DNA from: Pedobacter aquatilis
GTDB taxonomy: Bacteria > Bacteroidota > Bacteroidia > Sphingobacteriales > Sphingobacteriaceae
Assembly: GCF_030409415.1 (NCBI RefSeq)
Contig: NZ_JAUFPW010000035.1
Coordinates: 62,001-126,000, forward strand
Length of the DNA stretch: 64,000 bases
Reading direction: 5' to 3'
Under the pieces are notes generated by a model, which was given only the letters and a program-made list of their open reading frames with translations, was not told the DNA's origin and did no database searches. Below, piece after piece: positions 46,195-54,745 of this stretch (position 1 is its first letter; each line of letters opens with the position of its first letter). The position numbers were made by a program, and so were the translations under genes.

Positions 46195-46694
46195 GGACGT
46201 TTAGACTGTGTATTTGTGGTGCATCCAAAATTACCAGTGACTACTGTAAGCTTTTTTAAGTATAGGCTCAACAGAGAATAAGGATAAATCTTATCCAGAT
46301 AAGGTTTCATCTGATTGCATTTGGTTAGCGGCCACTAATTTACTACTTTTGGGAATAGAACATGTATTGTAAAGACAGAAATAATTTTTTTAATCTTGTT
46401 ATTCCCATTTTGTACAGATGGCCTTTGCTAAATCAATGCTTTAGTGGAGCGGAGACCCGGTCAACCACCCGCATAATTGCACTTTAAGGCTTTGGTTTTT
46501 CAGGCTCAGATTCTAAAAAAATGTTTTGTAGCCGCTAGCTTTTTTCTTTCGGAGTGACCTGCTCGTCGGCAATTTCCCCTAATTCCTTGGTTTAAGCATC
46601 GAACTGTTCTATGTTGATGTTTCATCTCAAAAATATTTCCTGCACATCTTTTGCGAAATTTGTATATCATTATGGCAATTACGTGAAATCTTAA
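46195..46694. other. Noncoding interval after the integrase
   Basis: About 500 bases without a gene. Stops are frequent in all frames; no hairpin or repeat stood out. Confidence 0.5.
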
Positions 46695-47198
46695 CTAAGA
46701 TAATCCCTTTCTTAACACCCATATCGAAGTACATACTATACCCCAAATGATTTGCGCCGGCAGCATCAACCCTCTCACGAAACCACTCAATTCATTCGAT
46801 TTTTTATAAATGTAGGGGACGAAATGAACTTCTGGCTCTGTTTGTACGTATAGGTAATAAATCATGAATATTCTAACTGTGGTAATTAGCAGCATAGGTA
46901 TAATAACCGTAGTGGGTTTTTTATCAGTTAAATTAAGTAATATTATAAAACCCAGCGTGATGGAAGCATAAACAATCAGCTCAATGATAATAAAGGCCAC
47001 ATGAACGATATTGTAGGTTGGATGATAACCTGTCGCTGGCGTATGCAGATAAGCCAGAAGGTCTGTAGCCTCCAATAATAAAAATAAGGCATATATTCCA
47101 TAAAGATAAATGCCCCACTTAATCGCCAGATCACCTGAAATAGTTGCTGCTTCCCCACTTCGTTTAAGTTGTGTCTGATCTGTTTTTTCGCTTTCCAT
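46695..47198 (-). CDS. Hypothetical four-helix membrane protein
   Basis: A 167-residue protein with a polar N-terminal 25 residues and four membrane segments (about 28-50, 63-90, 96-115 and 143-162). Between segments three and four is a polar loop with PEVHFVPYIYKKSNE. No family recognised. It precedes, by about 160 bases, no other gene on its strand, but the DUF4870-like gene upstream has the same direction and could be co-transcribed. Confidence 0.65.
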   Translation of the reverse strand: MESEKTDQTQLKRSGEAATISGDLAIKWGIYLYGIYALFLLLEATDLLAYLHTPATGYHPTYNIVHVAFIIIELIVYASITLGFIILLNLTDKKPTTVIIPMLLITTVRIFMIYYLYVQTEPEVHFVPYIYKKSNELSGFVRGLMLPAQIIWGIVCTSIWVLRKGLS

Positions 47199-47355
47199 TT
47201 GTATAATAATTTAGCCTTAAAAACAGCCAGCCGAAGTAACCAATACCAACGCAAAGCATCTGGCAACTCCGATGGCTGGAGAGACATTAACACACCATAA
47301 TTTCAGCACAAGGATTTAGGATTGTGCTTAATTGTTTGCCTTATGCTCGATTTTT

Positions 47356-47688
47356 TTAGTTGGCAAAATTGAATTTTCCCTCAAACAGTTTCCCCACAAT
47401 TGGAAGTGGTTTGATGGCTTCGTTATTGGCGGCGACTACACCTAATAATAAAAACACAAGGCTTAGTACACTTAAGATAAGTGATAAGAAGTACAAGGAG
47501 GGAACAATACTCACCACAATCGATATTGATATTCCCAGTATAAATGTTAAAATGATTAAGCCTAAGGATTGTCCCAGATGATAATTCACCAAAGGATTTC
47601 TGTCTGAACTTTTTTTGTACTGTAGGTAAGCTACCACCCATCCGATGATGGTAACGTAAGCCAAAATGGCCATGGTTTTGTTTGACAT
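47356..47688 (-). CDS. DUF4870/Tic20-like small membrane protein
   Basis: A 110-residue protein from ATG 47688 (an earlier in-frame start at 47730 is weaker). The layout NKTMAILAYVTIIGWVVAYL, then NPLVNYHLGQSLGLIIL, then two further hydrophobic segments and PLPIVGKLFEG matches the DUF4870/Tic20-like family of small polytopic proteins of unknown function. Confidence 0.7.
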   Translation of the reverse strand: MSNKTMAILAYVTIIGWVVAYLQYKKSSDRNPLVNYHLGQSLGLIILTFILGISISIVVSIVPSLYFLSLILSVLSLVFLLLGVVAANNEAIKPLPIVGKLFEGKFNFAN

Positions 47689-47897
47689 AATAGATTTTTT
47701 TAGGTTGATAAATAAATTATTTAACATCAAAATTATGCTTATATGTGCAGCAGCGCAAGAAAACCAAGACTACAATGTGTCTACCAAAAAAAAAGTACGC
47801 GTCTACAAATCGTCTACAACAAAACCTACAATGCATTGTTAAATGTATATTCGTTAAGGTTTTTAATTGCCATCGTTAAATTATTTCTCCCTTATAC

Positions 47898-49772
47898 ATG
47901 TTGAAGAAAGTCGCTATTCTCCTCTCTATCCTTACCCTTACTATTAACATAGGTGCTATTGCTCAATTACTAGTTATCGATTCCTTAAAAAATGTGCATG
48001 CTAAAGCAAAGCAGGTGGAGCGACCGATTGTAATGGCAGAATTGGCCCGTGCGGGTTACGAAACAGATGTAAATAAGGCTATGGATTTGGTTATGCAGGC
48101 TACAGCTCTGGCGAAAAAGGAGAAAGATAATGGTGTTGTTGGTTTTTGTTATGCTTCTGCGGGACATCTCTTTATGAGGAAAGGACAGCAAAAACGTGCA
48201 GCTGCTTATATCGATAGTGCAATGCGTTGCACAGTGAAATCTTCAAATCCACTCTTTAACGGTTATGCATGGCTGCGCAAAGGCTGGTTTGAGTTTAACA
48301 AGAACGAGAATGAAAAAGCCATGTCGGCATTTATTGCTGCTGAAAAATTACTGAGAAGAAGTGCAGACCGCAGGGCATTTAGCTATCGAACCTTGATAAA
48401 TCATTACGCAGCGAGCATTTATGCCTATGGCAACGATACCCTAAAACAGCATAAGTATGCAATTGCTGCCCTGCAAATGTCTAAAAAAAGTGGATATCCG
48501 GACGACGTTCAGATTGCATACATGACTTTAGGGCATAGCTTTTTTTCCGCTTTTGAAGTGAATACAGAAAAAAGAACTTCACTCGATTCAGCTATTCATT
48601 ATTACCGGAAATCGGCTGAAATTTACAGGCTTAATCAGGCTAAAATTCTGATTCAAAGTAATGCTTCACTTACAGCGCTCAACCTCGCCAATATTTATTT
48701 TAAGTATTTTCCGGGTAATTTTAGGGATAGTGCCAATCGTTATGTGAACGATGCACTTAGCGTAGCAAGAAAAACCAACACATTTGAAGTCATTGCCAAT
48801 TGCTACGGCATTATGAGCGAGTATGCGATGCGCAGGGGCGATTATCAAAGTGCAGAAAATTATTTGCTGACCGGAATTGCCGAACTGGACAAGTCTTCGC
48901 CAGGTGTCGATATAACGCGCTCGCGGATGATGCTTGGTCTGTCACATTTAGCAGAGCAAAGTGGAGATAAAGCTAAAGCGTTAGCTTATTATAAGCGTTA
49001 TAACGAATACTACAAAAAGGTCTTTGATGCACAGAAGCTAGCTGTGGTTCAGCAACTGGAGGAGCAGTATCAATCAGAACAGCGTGATCAGGAAATTAAA
49101 AACTTACGTGAACGGGCAAATCTAAACCGGCAGATTAATTGGTTGTATGTCGCCATTGGTTCTGCAAGTATATTGGTTCTGGTTTTGTTGCTTGGCTTCT
49201 ATCATTATAAACTCAAAGTTTCCCAACAGCGGATGTTGATGTCACTTCAGGAAAAACAGGAAGCTGAGTTGTTGGCTTCATTAGGTGAGCAGGAACGGGA
49301 AAGGATTGCTGCAGAGCAGGCATTACTCCAGGATCGTACAGAATGGCTGGAGCGCGAATTATTGGCGGGTACCCTTAAAATTGAAGAAAAGAATACGATT
49401 TTAGAATTGCTAAAAGAGAAGTCAAAGAGTTCTGCCGATACTGCTGCTAAAAGCATAGGTCGAATTATTACTCAAAACCTCCGGAAAGATAAGGAAAATG
49501 CAGATCAGCAAAATTCGATTGGCGATATTCATCCGGGGTTTTTTAGCGCCTTGCAGGAGAGGGCAGGGGAAGTACTTACCAAACTCGACCTGAAATATTG
49601 CTCCTACATATTAATGGGTTTGGATAATAAAGAAATCGCCCACAGGTTAGGTATTGAACCCAAGAGCATCAGGATGGCCCGATACCGCCTCAAACAAAAA
49701 CTTGGTTTACAGAAAGAAGATAACCTGGATATAGTGGTTCGTTCTTACGATAAGCGATACCCTGATATTTAG
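47898..49772 (+). CDS. TPR-containing membrane regulator with C-terminal helix-turn-helix
   Basis: A 624-residue one-component regulator. Signal peptide (LKKVAILLSILTLTINIGAIAQ), a periplasmic tetratricopeptide region of about 370 residues (for example KALAYYKRYNEYYKKVFDAQ), one membrane segment (YVAIGSASILVLVLLLGFYHY), a long coiled coil, and a LuxR-like helix-turn-helix (LDLKYCSYILMGLDNKEIAH then KSIRMARYRLKQKLGL). It resembles regulators beside Bacteroidota surface systems. Its target may be the decayed GH13 gene downstream or a gene elsewhere; no SusC/D pair is adjacent. Confidence 0.82.
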   Translation: MLKKVAILLSILTLTINIGAIAQLLVIDSLKNVHAKAKQVERPIVMAELARAGYETDVNKAMDLVMQATALAKKEKDNGVVGFCYASAGHLFMRKGQQKRAAAYIDSAMRCTVKSSNPLFNGYAWLRKGWFEFNKNENEKAMSAFIAAEKLLRRSADRRAFSYRTLINHYAASIYAYGNDTLKQHKYAIAALQMSKKSGYPDDVQIAYMTLGHSFFSAFEVNTEKRTSLDSAIHYYRKSAEIYRLNQAKILIQSNASLTALNLANIYFKYFPGNFRDSANRYVNDALSVARKTNTFEVIANCYGIMSEYAMRRGDYQSAENYLLTGIAELDKSSPGVDITRSRMMLGLSHLAEQSGDKAKALAYYKRYNEYYKKVFDAQKLAVVQQLEEQYQSEQRDQEIKNLRERANLNRQINWLYVAIGSASILVLVLLLGFYHYKLKVSQQRMLMSLQEKQEAELLASLGEQERERIAAEQALLQDRTEWLERELLAGTLKIEEKNTILELLKEKSKSSADTAAKSIGRIITQNLRKDKENADQQNSIGDIHPGFFSALQERAGEVLTKLDLKYCSYILMGLDNKEIAHRLGIEPKSIRMARYRLKQKLGLQKEDNLDIVVRSYDKRYPDI

Positions 49773-49820
49773 TTAAACCCATTACAATGTGTCGCTTGGA
49801 AAACGTAATTTCCACTTTCT

Positions 49821-50117
49821 GGTGGCTCTCACCATGGATACACAATAACTGATTTTTACCAATCTGATCCACGTTTTGGAAGTAATGAAGAGTTCAAAGA
49901 ACTGAATAAAGCCACTCATGATAAAGGGATGAAGATGGTGATGGATATGGTACTCAATCATTGTGGAAGCTCACATTGGTGGATGAAGGACCCGCCTTCC
50001 AAAGATTTGATTAATAATAATGGGGTTTTTCTTCAGACCAATCATGCAACAGTTTCAGTAATGGATGTTCATGCCTCAGAAACCCTGCAAAAGACAATAT
50101 ATACTAGAGTTAAATGA
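49821..50117 (+). pseudogene. GH13 alpha-amylase-type enzyme, internal fragment
   Basis: About 99 codons open in one frame read GGSHHGYTITDFYQSDPRFG, later KGMKMVMDMVLNHCGSSHWW, the beta-3/beta-4 region of SusA/neopullulanase-type GH13 enzymes (VMDMVLNH is conserved region I). Both ends of the gene, including the catalytic nucleophile and acid regions, are gone. It lies between the TPR regulator and the second recombinase remnant, marking a deletion or recombination junction. Confidence 0.82.
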
Positions 50118-50406
50118 ATAGGATTAATAGGATTCACGTTTATTAAATAATTAAATTATATCAATGATCTATTGAGGTAGATTCTAAGCTACCCTAAAAT
50201 TTGGTTATGAGTACGGGGCTTGCCGGATGGCTGCCCCATATGATCTTGCGGATAAATTTAAGCTGTATATGTTACGCTCTAAATTTATTTGTCGATAAAT
50301 GGTTCGTTAACATTACGGTTAGCATTTGCTAAGATCGTTTTGGCTGTCCTAATTCTGATAAAATCTTCAAGTCTTCAAAAAATTGGTTCGTTTGAAATTC
50401 AGCATA
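50118..50406. other. Junction DNA before repeat copy B
   Basis: About 290 bases with no gene. The last bases before the repeat (TTCAGCATA) bear no tRNA-Leu sequence, unlike the left copy. Confidence 0.5.
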
Positions 50407-51248
50407 GGGTACTAACCGGGCTCAAGCCCAAAACCTTGAAGGGTTGCTCATTAAAAAGCAGCCCTTTTTGCTTAATTTTCAATATGTTATCATTGAACGT
50501 TGGATCTATAAAAGTGGTTCGAAACATATCGTCACCCCATGCCAGATTATCTTTGAACACCCCTCTCATCAGAGTATGCTTCTTTGTAATATTGCCTTTT
50601 TGATAAATTTCATATAGGTTAGTTAGATTCGGTAAAATTCGGTCAATAAGTTCATCTTCATTTCTTATTTTAGATGGTTGATTTCCTTTTAGTAAATATT
50701 CCAGAATTGCCTTTTCCTCTTTGAATTTTTGAAACCAAGTTTGATAAGTTGAAGTTTCTATTTCATTATTCATCAGGCGCTCTTCTAGCTTGAAAATCTT
50801 TTCATTTAAGTCGTGAAGTTTTTTAATTTTATTTTGATGTTGTTCCTTTTTCAACTTCAGTGGTTCTATTAATAGGACTTTCGCTGTCTCCTTTATGAAT
50901 TGAACCTGATGTGTAGAGAAGCTTAAACCTCTAAGCAAAGATTCGACTGCATCATGTAGTTTGTTACCAGCAAGATTGTAGTTTGTATGCTCGGTACAGC
51001 GGTAATACATGTAATAATTTTTTCGTCCTTTAGTATATCCAGCGGTCATTCCCTTTCCATACCAACATTTTAGAATTCCCCTCAATGGAAAATCCTCGAC
51101 TGGTTGGATTCGCGTTTTTCTCTTGCTATTCTTCAGCATATTTTGCACTAGCCAATATTCTGCATCTGAGATTATTGGTAAGTGAATAGCCTTAACTAAT
51201 TTTTCTGGTAGCCCCTGAAAAGAGGGAACCCTAATTAATCCTGCGTAA
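50407..51248 (-). pseudogene. Truncated serine recombinase (direct repeat copy B)
   Basis: This matches 1506-2347 base for base apart from scattered changes. It encodes the recombinase from YAGLIRVPSFQGLPEKL to the end, including the zinc-ribbon region (one Cys of the CWCG pair is now Tyr: CWYG), but the catalytic serine domain and the following 190 or so residues are missing. Similarity stops abruptly at CCTGCGTAAC. With no tRNA antisense extension its C terminus ends STLC. It is non-functional. Confidence 0.88.
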
Positions 51249-51672
51249 CTTAAAAGACTTAGGTCACTCCAAAAACAGAAGCTTATATTAATTTTGTGGC
51301 TGCCGCGACCTGACATCGGTAAGTTCAGCTTATAAAGCGGAGCGATATGCGTTTGTTTGGAAAACATCCAAAATCCGGAAGATAGGGAAGGGATGAATGG
51401 AAAAACAATATTGTGCGAAATTGAACACCAGCCTTTTTATGGCCGCTTCCAGTGCTCGGAAAAAACTTTACCCTGGTAAATTTCCATGCAGTGCCAAAAT
51501 CGAGAGAACCAAAGTGGGAAGTAAAATACTTTAAATTCCTGCCAGCACTACATAATGACTATCAAATACTCGCAACTCATAAATATTATATTTAAAAATT
51601 AACCTAAAACCCTATATTGAAAAACTCTTTGGTCTATGTGCTAAATGAGTTGAAATATAGTATTTATTTAAA
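51249..51672. other. Junction DNA upstream of locus 2
   Basis: About 420 bases. There are short open stretches (around 51470-51560) reading NFHAVPKSREPKWEVKYF in one plus frame, perhaps debris of a lost gene. The end is A+T-rich and should hold the promoter of the GH29 gene. Confidence 0.4.
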
Positions 51673-53445
51673 ATGATGAAAGTTTCAAAAGTTACCACCT
51701 TCCTTTCAATGGTTTTGCTTTCGCTGATGGTACAGCAAGTTCGTTCGCAAAGTAAGACCAGCCAGACTGGTGCATTAGTTCCAATACCAAAAGTTCCGCC
51801 TTTAGCGAAAATTGATAGTACGCCTATGGGTGATCTGGAGTCATTTCCGGAAGTCGAACTGGGTTTACCTATTTATCCCGGACCTTTTAAACCTACCTGG
51901 GAATCTATAGAAGCCAATTATCCAGGGGATCAATCCTGGCTCAGAGATGCTAAATTTGGGATATGGGTTCATTTTGGACCCCAGGCCTCGGGTGAAAGTG
52001 GCGACTGGTATGCCCGAAAACTATATATTCCGGGTACTTCAGCTTATAAAAATCATCTCGAAAAATATGGTCATCCTTCAACATCAGGCTATAAAGAAGT
52101 GCTGAGGGACTGGAACCCTAAGAAACTTGACCCGGCGAAACTGGCAAAGATCTACAAGGATGCAGGGGCAAAATTTCTAATGATTCAGGGTGTACATCAC
52201 GACAACTATGATCTTTGGAACTCTAAATATCAGCCTTGGAATTCGGTAAATATTGGTCCGAAACGAGATTTATTGGCCGAATGGTCAGCGGCATGCCGTT
52301 TAAACAACATTCGGTATGGCGTCACCTTTCATCATGAATATACCTGGTGGTGGTGGCAAAATGCTTTCGCAAGTGATATTACAGGCGATAAAGCGGGGAT
52401 TCCATACGATGGTAATCTAACCCTCGGTGATGGAAAAGGCAAATGGTGGGAGGGATATGATCCGAAAATGCTTTATGGAGTTGACCTACGTGAATATAAA
52501 ACCGTTGCAGAGAAAGCCATTAGCCCATGGTCGCCGCCTGTGCCGGGAATATTTACCAACCACCTTGATTATGCAAAATGGTATGCCAGTAACTGGGCTT
52601 TACGTATGATGGATGTGGTTAAAAACTATGATCCTGATTTTATTTACACCGATGGAACTGTTCAGGGACCCTTTACCGGGAACGGAACGGGTACAGGTTA
52701 TATGGCTGATGCAATGCAGAGTGTAATGGCAGATTATTATAACAGGACATTAAAAAAACGCGGCAAAGTGAACACTTTTAGTATTGTAAAATTTCGTGAT
52801 AAAACCAACGGAACGGTTACTACAGAGGAATTTGCCATTCCAGAAAAAATTAATAACAATCAACCCTGGATTGCAGAAGCCCCTGTTGGAGATTGGTACT
52901 ATGAACCAAACTTTAAGTACGATTCTGGTATGATGATACACTACATTATTGAAGCTATTGCCAGAGACGGAAATGCTGCGATATGCATTTCTATTCTCCC
53001 GGATGGTTCGCTTGATGAAGGCAGCCTGAAAATGCTTAAGGAAGTTGGAATATGGATGCGCCGCAATGGTGAAGCAGTTTATGGAAGTAAAGCCTGGAGC
53101 ATTCCAGGAGAGGGAGAACAACAAAACGGCAAACTTAAAATGCTTCCAGGTGGAAAACTAAGTAGCAGGCAGGCAGAATTTAAGTTCAATATTGAAGATT
53201 TCCGTTTTACTGTAGGTAAAAATAACTCATTGTATGCTTTTTGTATGACGGCACCTAATGGAGGAGCTCAACTGAAAATAAAATCGCTGGGAAATAGTCA
53301 GTCTTATCTGAATAAAGCGATAAAAAATGTGAGGTTGTTGGGCTATGAGGGTAGACTTAATTGGAAACAGACTAGTAATGGGCTGATTATTCAATATCCG
53401 TCCGAAATACAATTTGCTACTTCGGCAGTCTTTAAGATTAATTAA
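51673..53445 (+). CDS. GH29 alpha-L-fucosidase-type enzyme (secreted)
   Basis: A 590-residue exported protein (signal peptide ending near VRSQ). The GH29 barrel starts at WLRDAKFGIWVHFGPQASGE; the GVHHDNYDLWNSKYQPWNSV stretch and FHHEYTWWWW contribute the sugar pocket. The nucleophile Asp is probably in DFIYTDGTVQ. A C-terminal beta domain (about 500-590) completes it. GH29 enzymes release alpha-fucose from glycans. The length is normal. It opens polysaccharide locus 2, transcribed toward the GntR gene on the other strand. Confidence 0.88.
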   Translation: MMKVSKVTTFLSMVLLSLMVQQVRSQSKTSQTGALVPIPKVPPLAKIDSTPMGDLESFPEVELGLPIYPGPFKPTWESIEANYPGDQSWLRDAKFGIWVHFGPQASGESGDWYARKLYIPGTSAYKNHLEKYGHPSTSGYKEVLRDWNPKKLDPAKLAKIYKDAGAKFLMIQGVHHDNYDLWNSKYQPWNSVNIGPKRDLLAEWSAACRLNNIRYGVTFHHEYTWWWWQNAFASDITGDKAGIPYDGNLTLGDGKGKWWEGYDPKMLYGVDLREYKTVAEKAISPWSPPVPGIFTNHLDYAKWYASNWALRMMDVVKNYDPDFIYTDGTVQGPFTGNGTGTGYMADAMQSVMADYYNRTLKKRGKVNTFSIVKFRDKTNGTVTTEEFAIPEKINNNQPWIAEAPVGDWYYEPNFKYDSGMMIHYIIEAIARDGNAAICISILPDGSLDEGSLKMLKEVGIWMRRNGEAVYGSKAWSIPGEGEQQNGKLKMLPGGKLSSRQAEFKFNIEDFRFTVGKNNSLYAFCMTAPNGGAQLKIKSLGNSQSYLNKAIKNVRLLGYEGRLNWKQTSNGLIIQYPSEIQFATSAVFKIN

Positions 53446-53641
53446 AGGATATAAAATTATATTATAAATATCGAGCCTATTCCATTATGCATTTAATTAG
53501 ACATCAGAGTGGAAATACCAATGTATTCGACCCTGCACCACCAAATTCATAAACGCAAGATATTTAATAATTTGACACAAATTTTGTTTCCGGCGAAATG
53601 GGGTGAACTGCCTATGATTCATCCAATCAAAGAGATTTTTT

Positions 53642-54376
53642 CTACTCCCGCTTGCTTTCAACAGTGTACACGAAGCTGTCTGCCTTGTAATAACCTAAAT
53701 TATATTCGATAGGACGTTCCTGGTTATCGTAAACAAATCGTTTACGGAAAAGAATTGGTGCACCCTGAACTGTTTCCAGCTTGGTAGAAACAAATTCATC
53801 TGCGAGCATGGCACTTATTTCTTCTTTTGATATCATAGCCACTATACCGTGCTCTTGCTCGAGCATTTCATATAATGGAGTTCTGTAATTTTCTTCTCCG
53901 GTTAGACCAACAATAGGGTGAAAATAAGATTCAAAATAAACGAAGGGCCCCTCCGGACGTCCCCGAAGCCTTACGAGTTTAAGTACTTTTTTATCTTCTT
54001 TTATGCCAAAGAAACTGGCGACTTTTTTTTCCGGATAAACCCAACTAACATGCAATTCAAAATTTTTAATTGGAATTCCTCTTGCACTCATCTCCTGCGA
54101 AAAACTCATCCAGTTTTTAGATTTTGAGCTTAGTGATTTTGACTCTACAACTCTTGTACCGACACCTTTTTTTCTGGTCAATAAACCATCATAAACAAGC
54201 TTGTTAATCGATTGCCTTAATGTTGTTCTGGAAATATTGAGAATTTTTGATAAATCAACTTCATTTGGTAATAATTTACCATCGGTGTATTCAGGTGACT
54301 CTATTAGTTTTCTGAGCAATTCTTCTGCCTGGATGTACAAAGGAATTTGGCTTTCATGGTCAATCTTGAGTTTCAT
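53642..54376 (-). CDS. GntR-family regulator with UTRA ligand domain
   Basis: A 244-residue repressor, ATG 54376. N-terminal winged helix (residues 8-72: QIPLYIQAEELLRKLIESPE ... LSKILNISRTTLRQSINKLV, DGLLTRKKGVGTRV) is joined to a UTRA domain (90-240; ESYFHPIVGL, PIEYNLGYYKADSF), which binds phosphorylated sugars or related effectors. It is divergent from the ManA-like gene and two palindromes lie between, so it probably represses the locus until the sugar phosphate appears. Confidence 0.9.
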   Translation of the reverse strand: MKLKIDHESQIPLYIQAEELLRKLIESPEYTDGKLLPNEVDLSKILNISRTTLRQSINKLVYDGLLTRKKGVGTRVVESKSLSSKSKNWMSFSQEMSARGIPIKNFELHVSWVYPEKKVASFFGIKEDKKVLKLVRLRGRPEGPFVYFESYFHPIVGLTGEENYRTPLYEMLEQEHGIVAMISKEEISAMLADEFVSTKLETVQGAPILFRKRFVYDNQERPIEYNLGYYKADSFVYTVESKRE

Positions 54377-54519
54377 ATTCCTCACAATATTAAAAAAAAA
54401 TAATGATTAAGTAATAACCATTTCCTTTAGTTATTTACTGAAGAATTCTTACCACAATCAAAGTAAGTTGTAAAAAATAATATAAATTATTTGGAGATGT
54501 AAAATTAAGTAATAAATTT

Positions 54520-54531
54520 GTATGTACATAC
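54520..54531. promoter_or_regulatory. Candidate GntR operator 1
   Basis: GTATGTACATAC is a perfect 12-bp palindrome; a further ATTAATGTATGTTC follows, giving a repeated GTATGT half-site. Position is mid-way between the divergent genes. Confidence 0.5.
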
Positions 54532-54727
54532 ATATTAATGTATGTTCTAACCAAATCATTATTTATGAATAAACAGTGTAAAGTCTGCGATAATTATTAC
54601 TTAATACTAAATAAGCGACCTAATAGTTCGATATTAGAATGTAATATCTACTGAAAACAATTTTTAAATCAAACATTCTAATCCGAATTACAGATATATT
54701 TAGATTTTATATCGTTATTTAGTTAAA

Positions 54728-54737
54728 TGTATATACA
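54728..54737. promoter_or_regulatory. Candidate GntR operator 2
   Basis: TGTATATACA is a perfect palindrome of the TGTA-n2-TACA type, eight bases before the ManA-like start codon, where bound protein would block translation initiation or transcription. Confidence 0.5.
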
Positions 54738-54745
54738 AACAATAT

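Larger units (their letters stand above)
54377..54745. other. Divergent control region of locus 2
   Basis: About 370 very A+T-rich bases with no gene between gntR (minus) and the ManA-like gene (plus). It contains the two palindromes described separately. Confidence 0.6.

Noticed and set aside
50370..50411. A degenerate tRNA-Leu T arm before repeat copy B (GGTTCG and GGGTA)
   Set aside because: Only six bases match outside the repeat and the spacing differs by five, so chance is enough to explain it.
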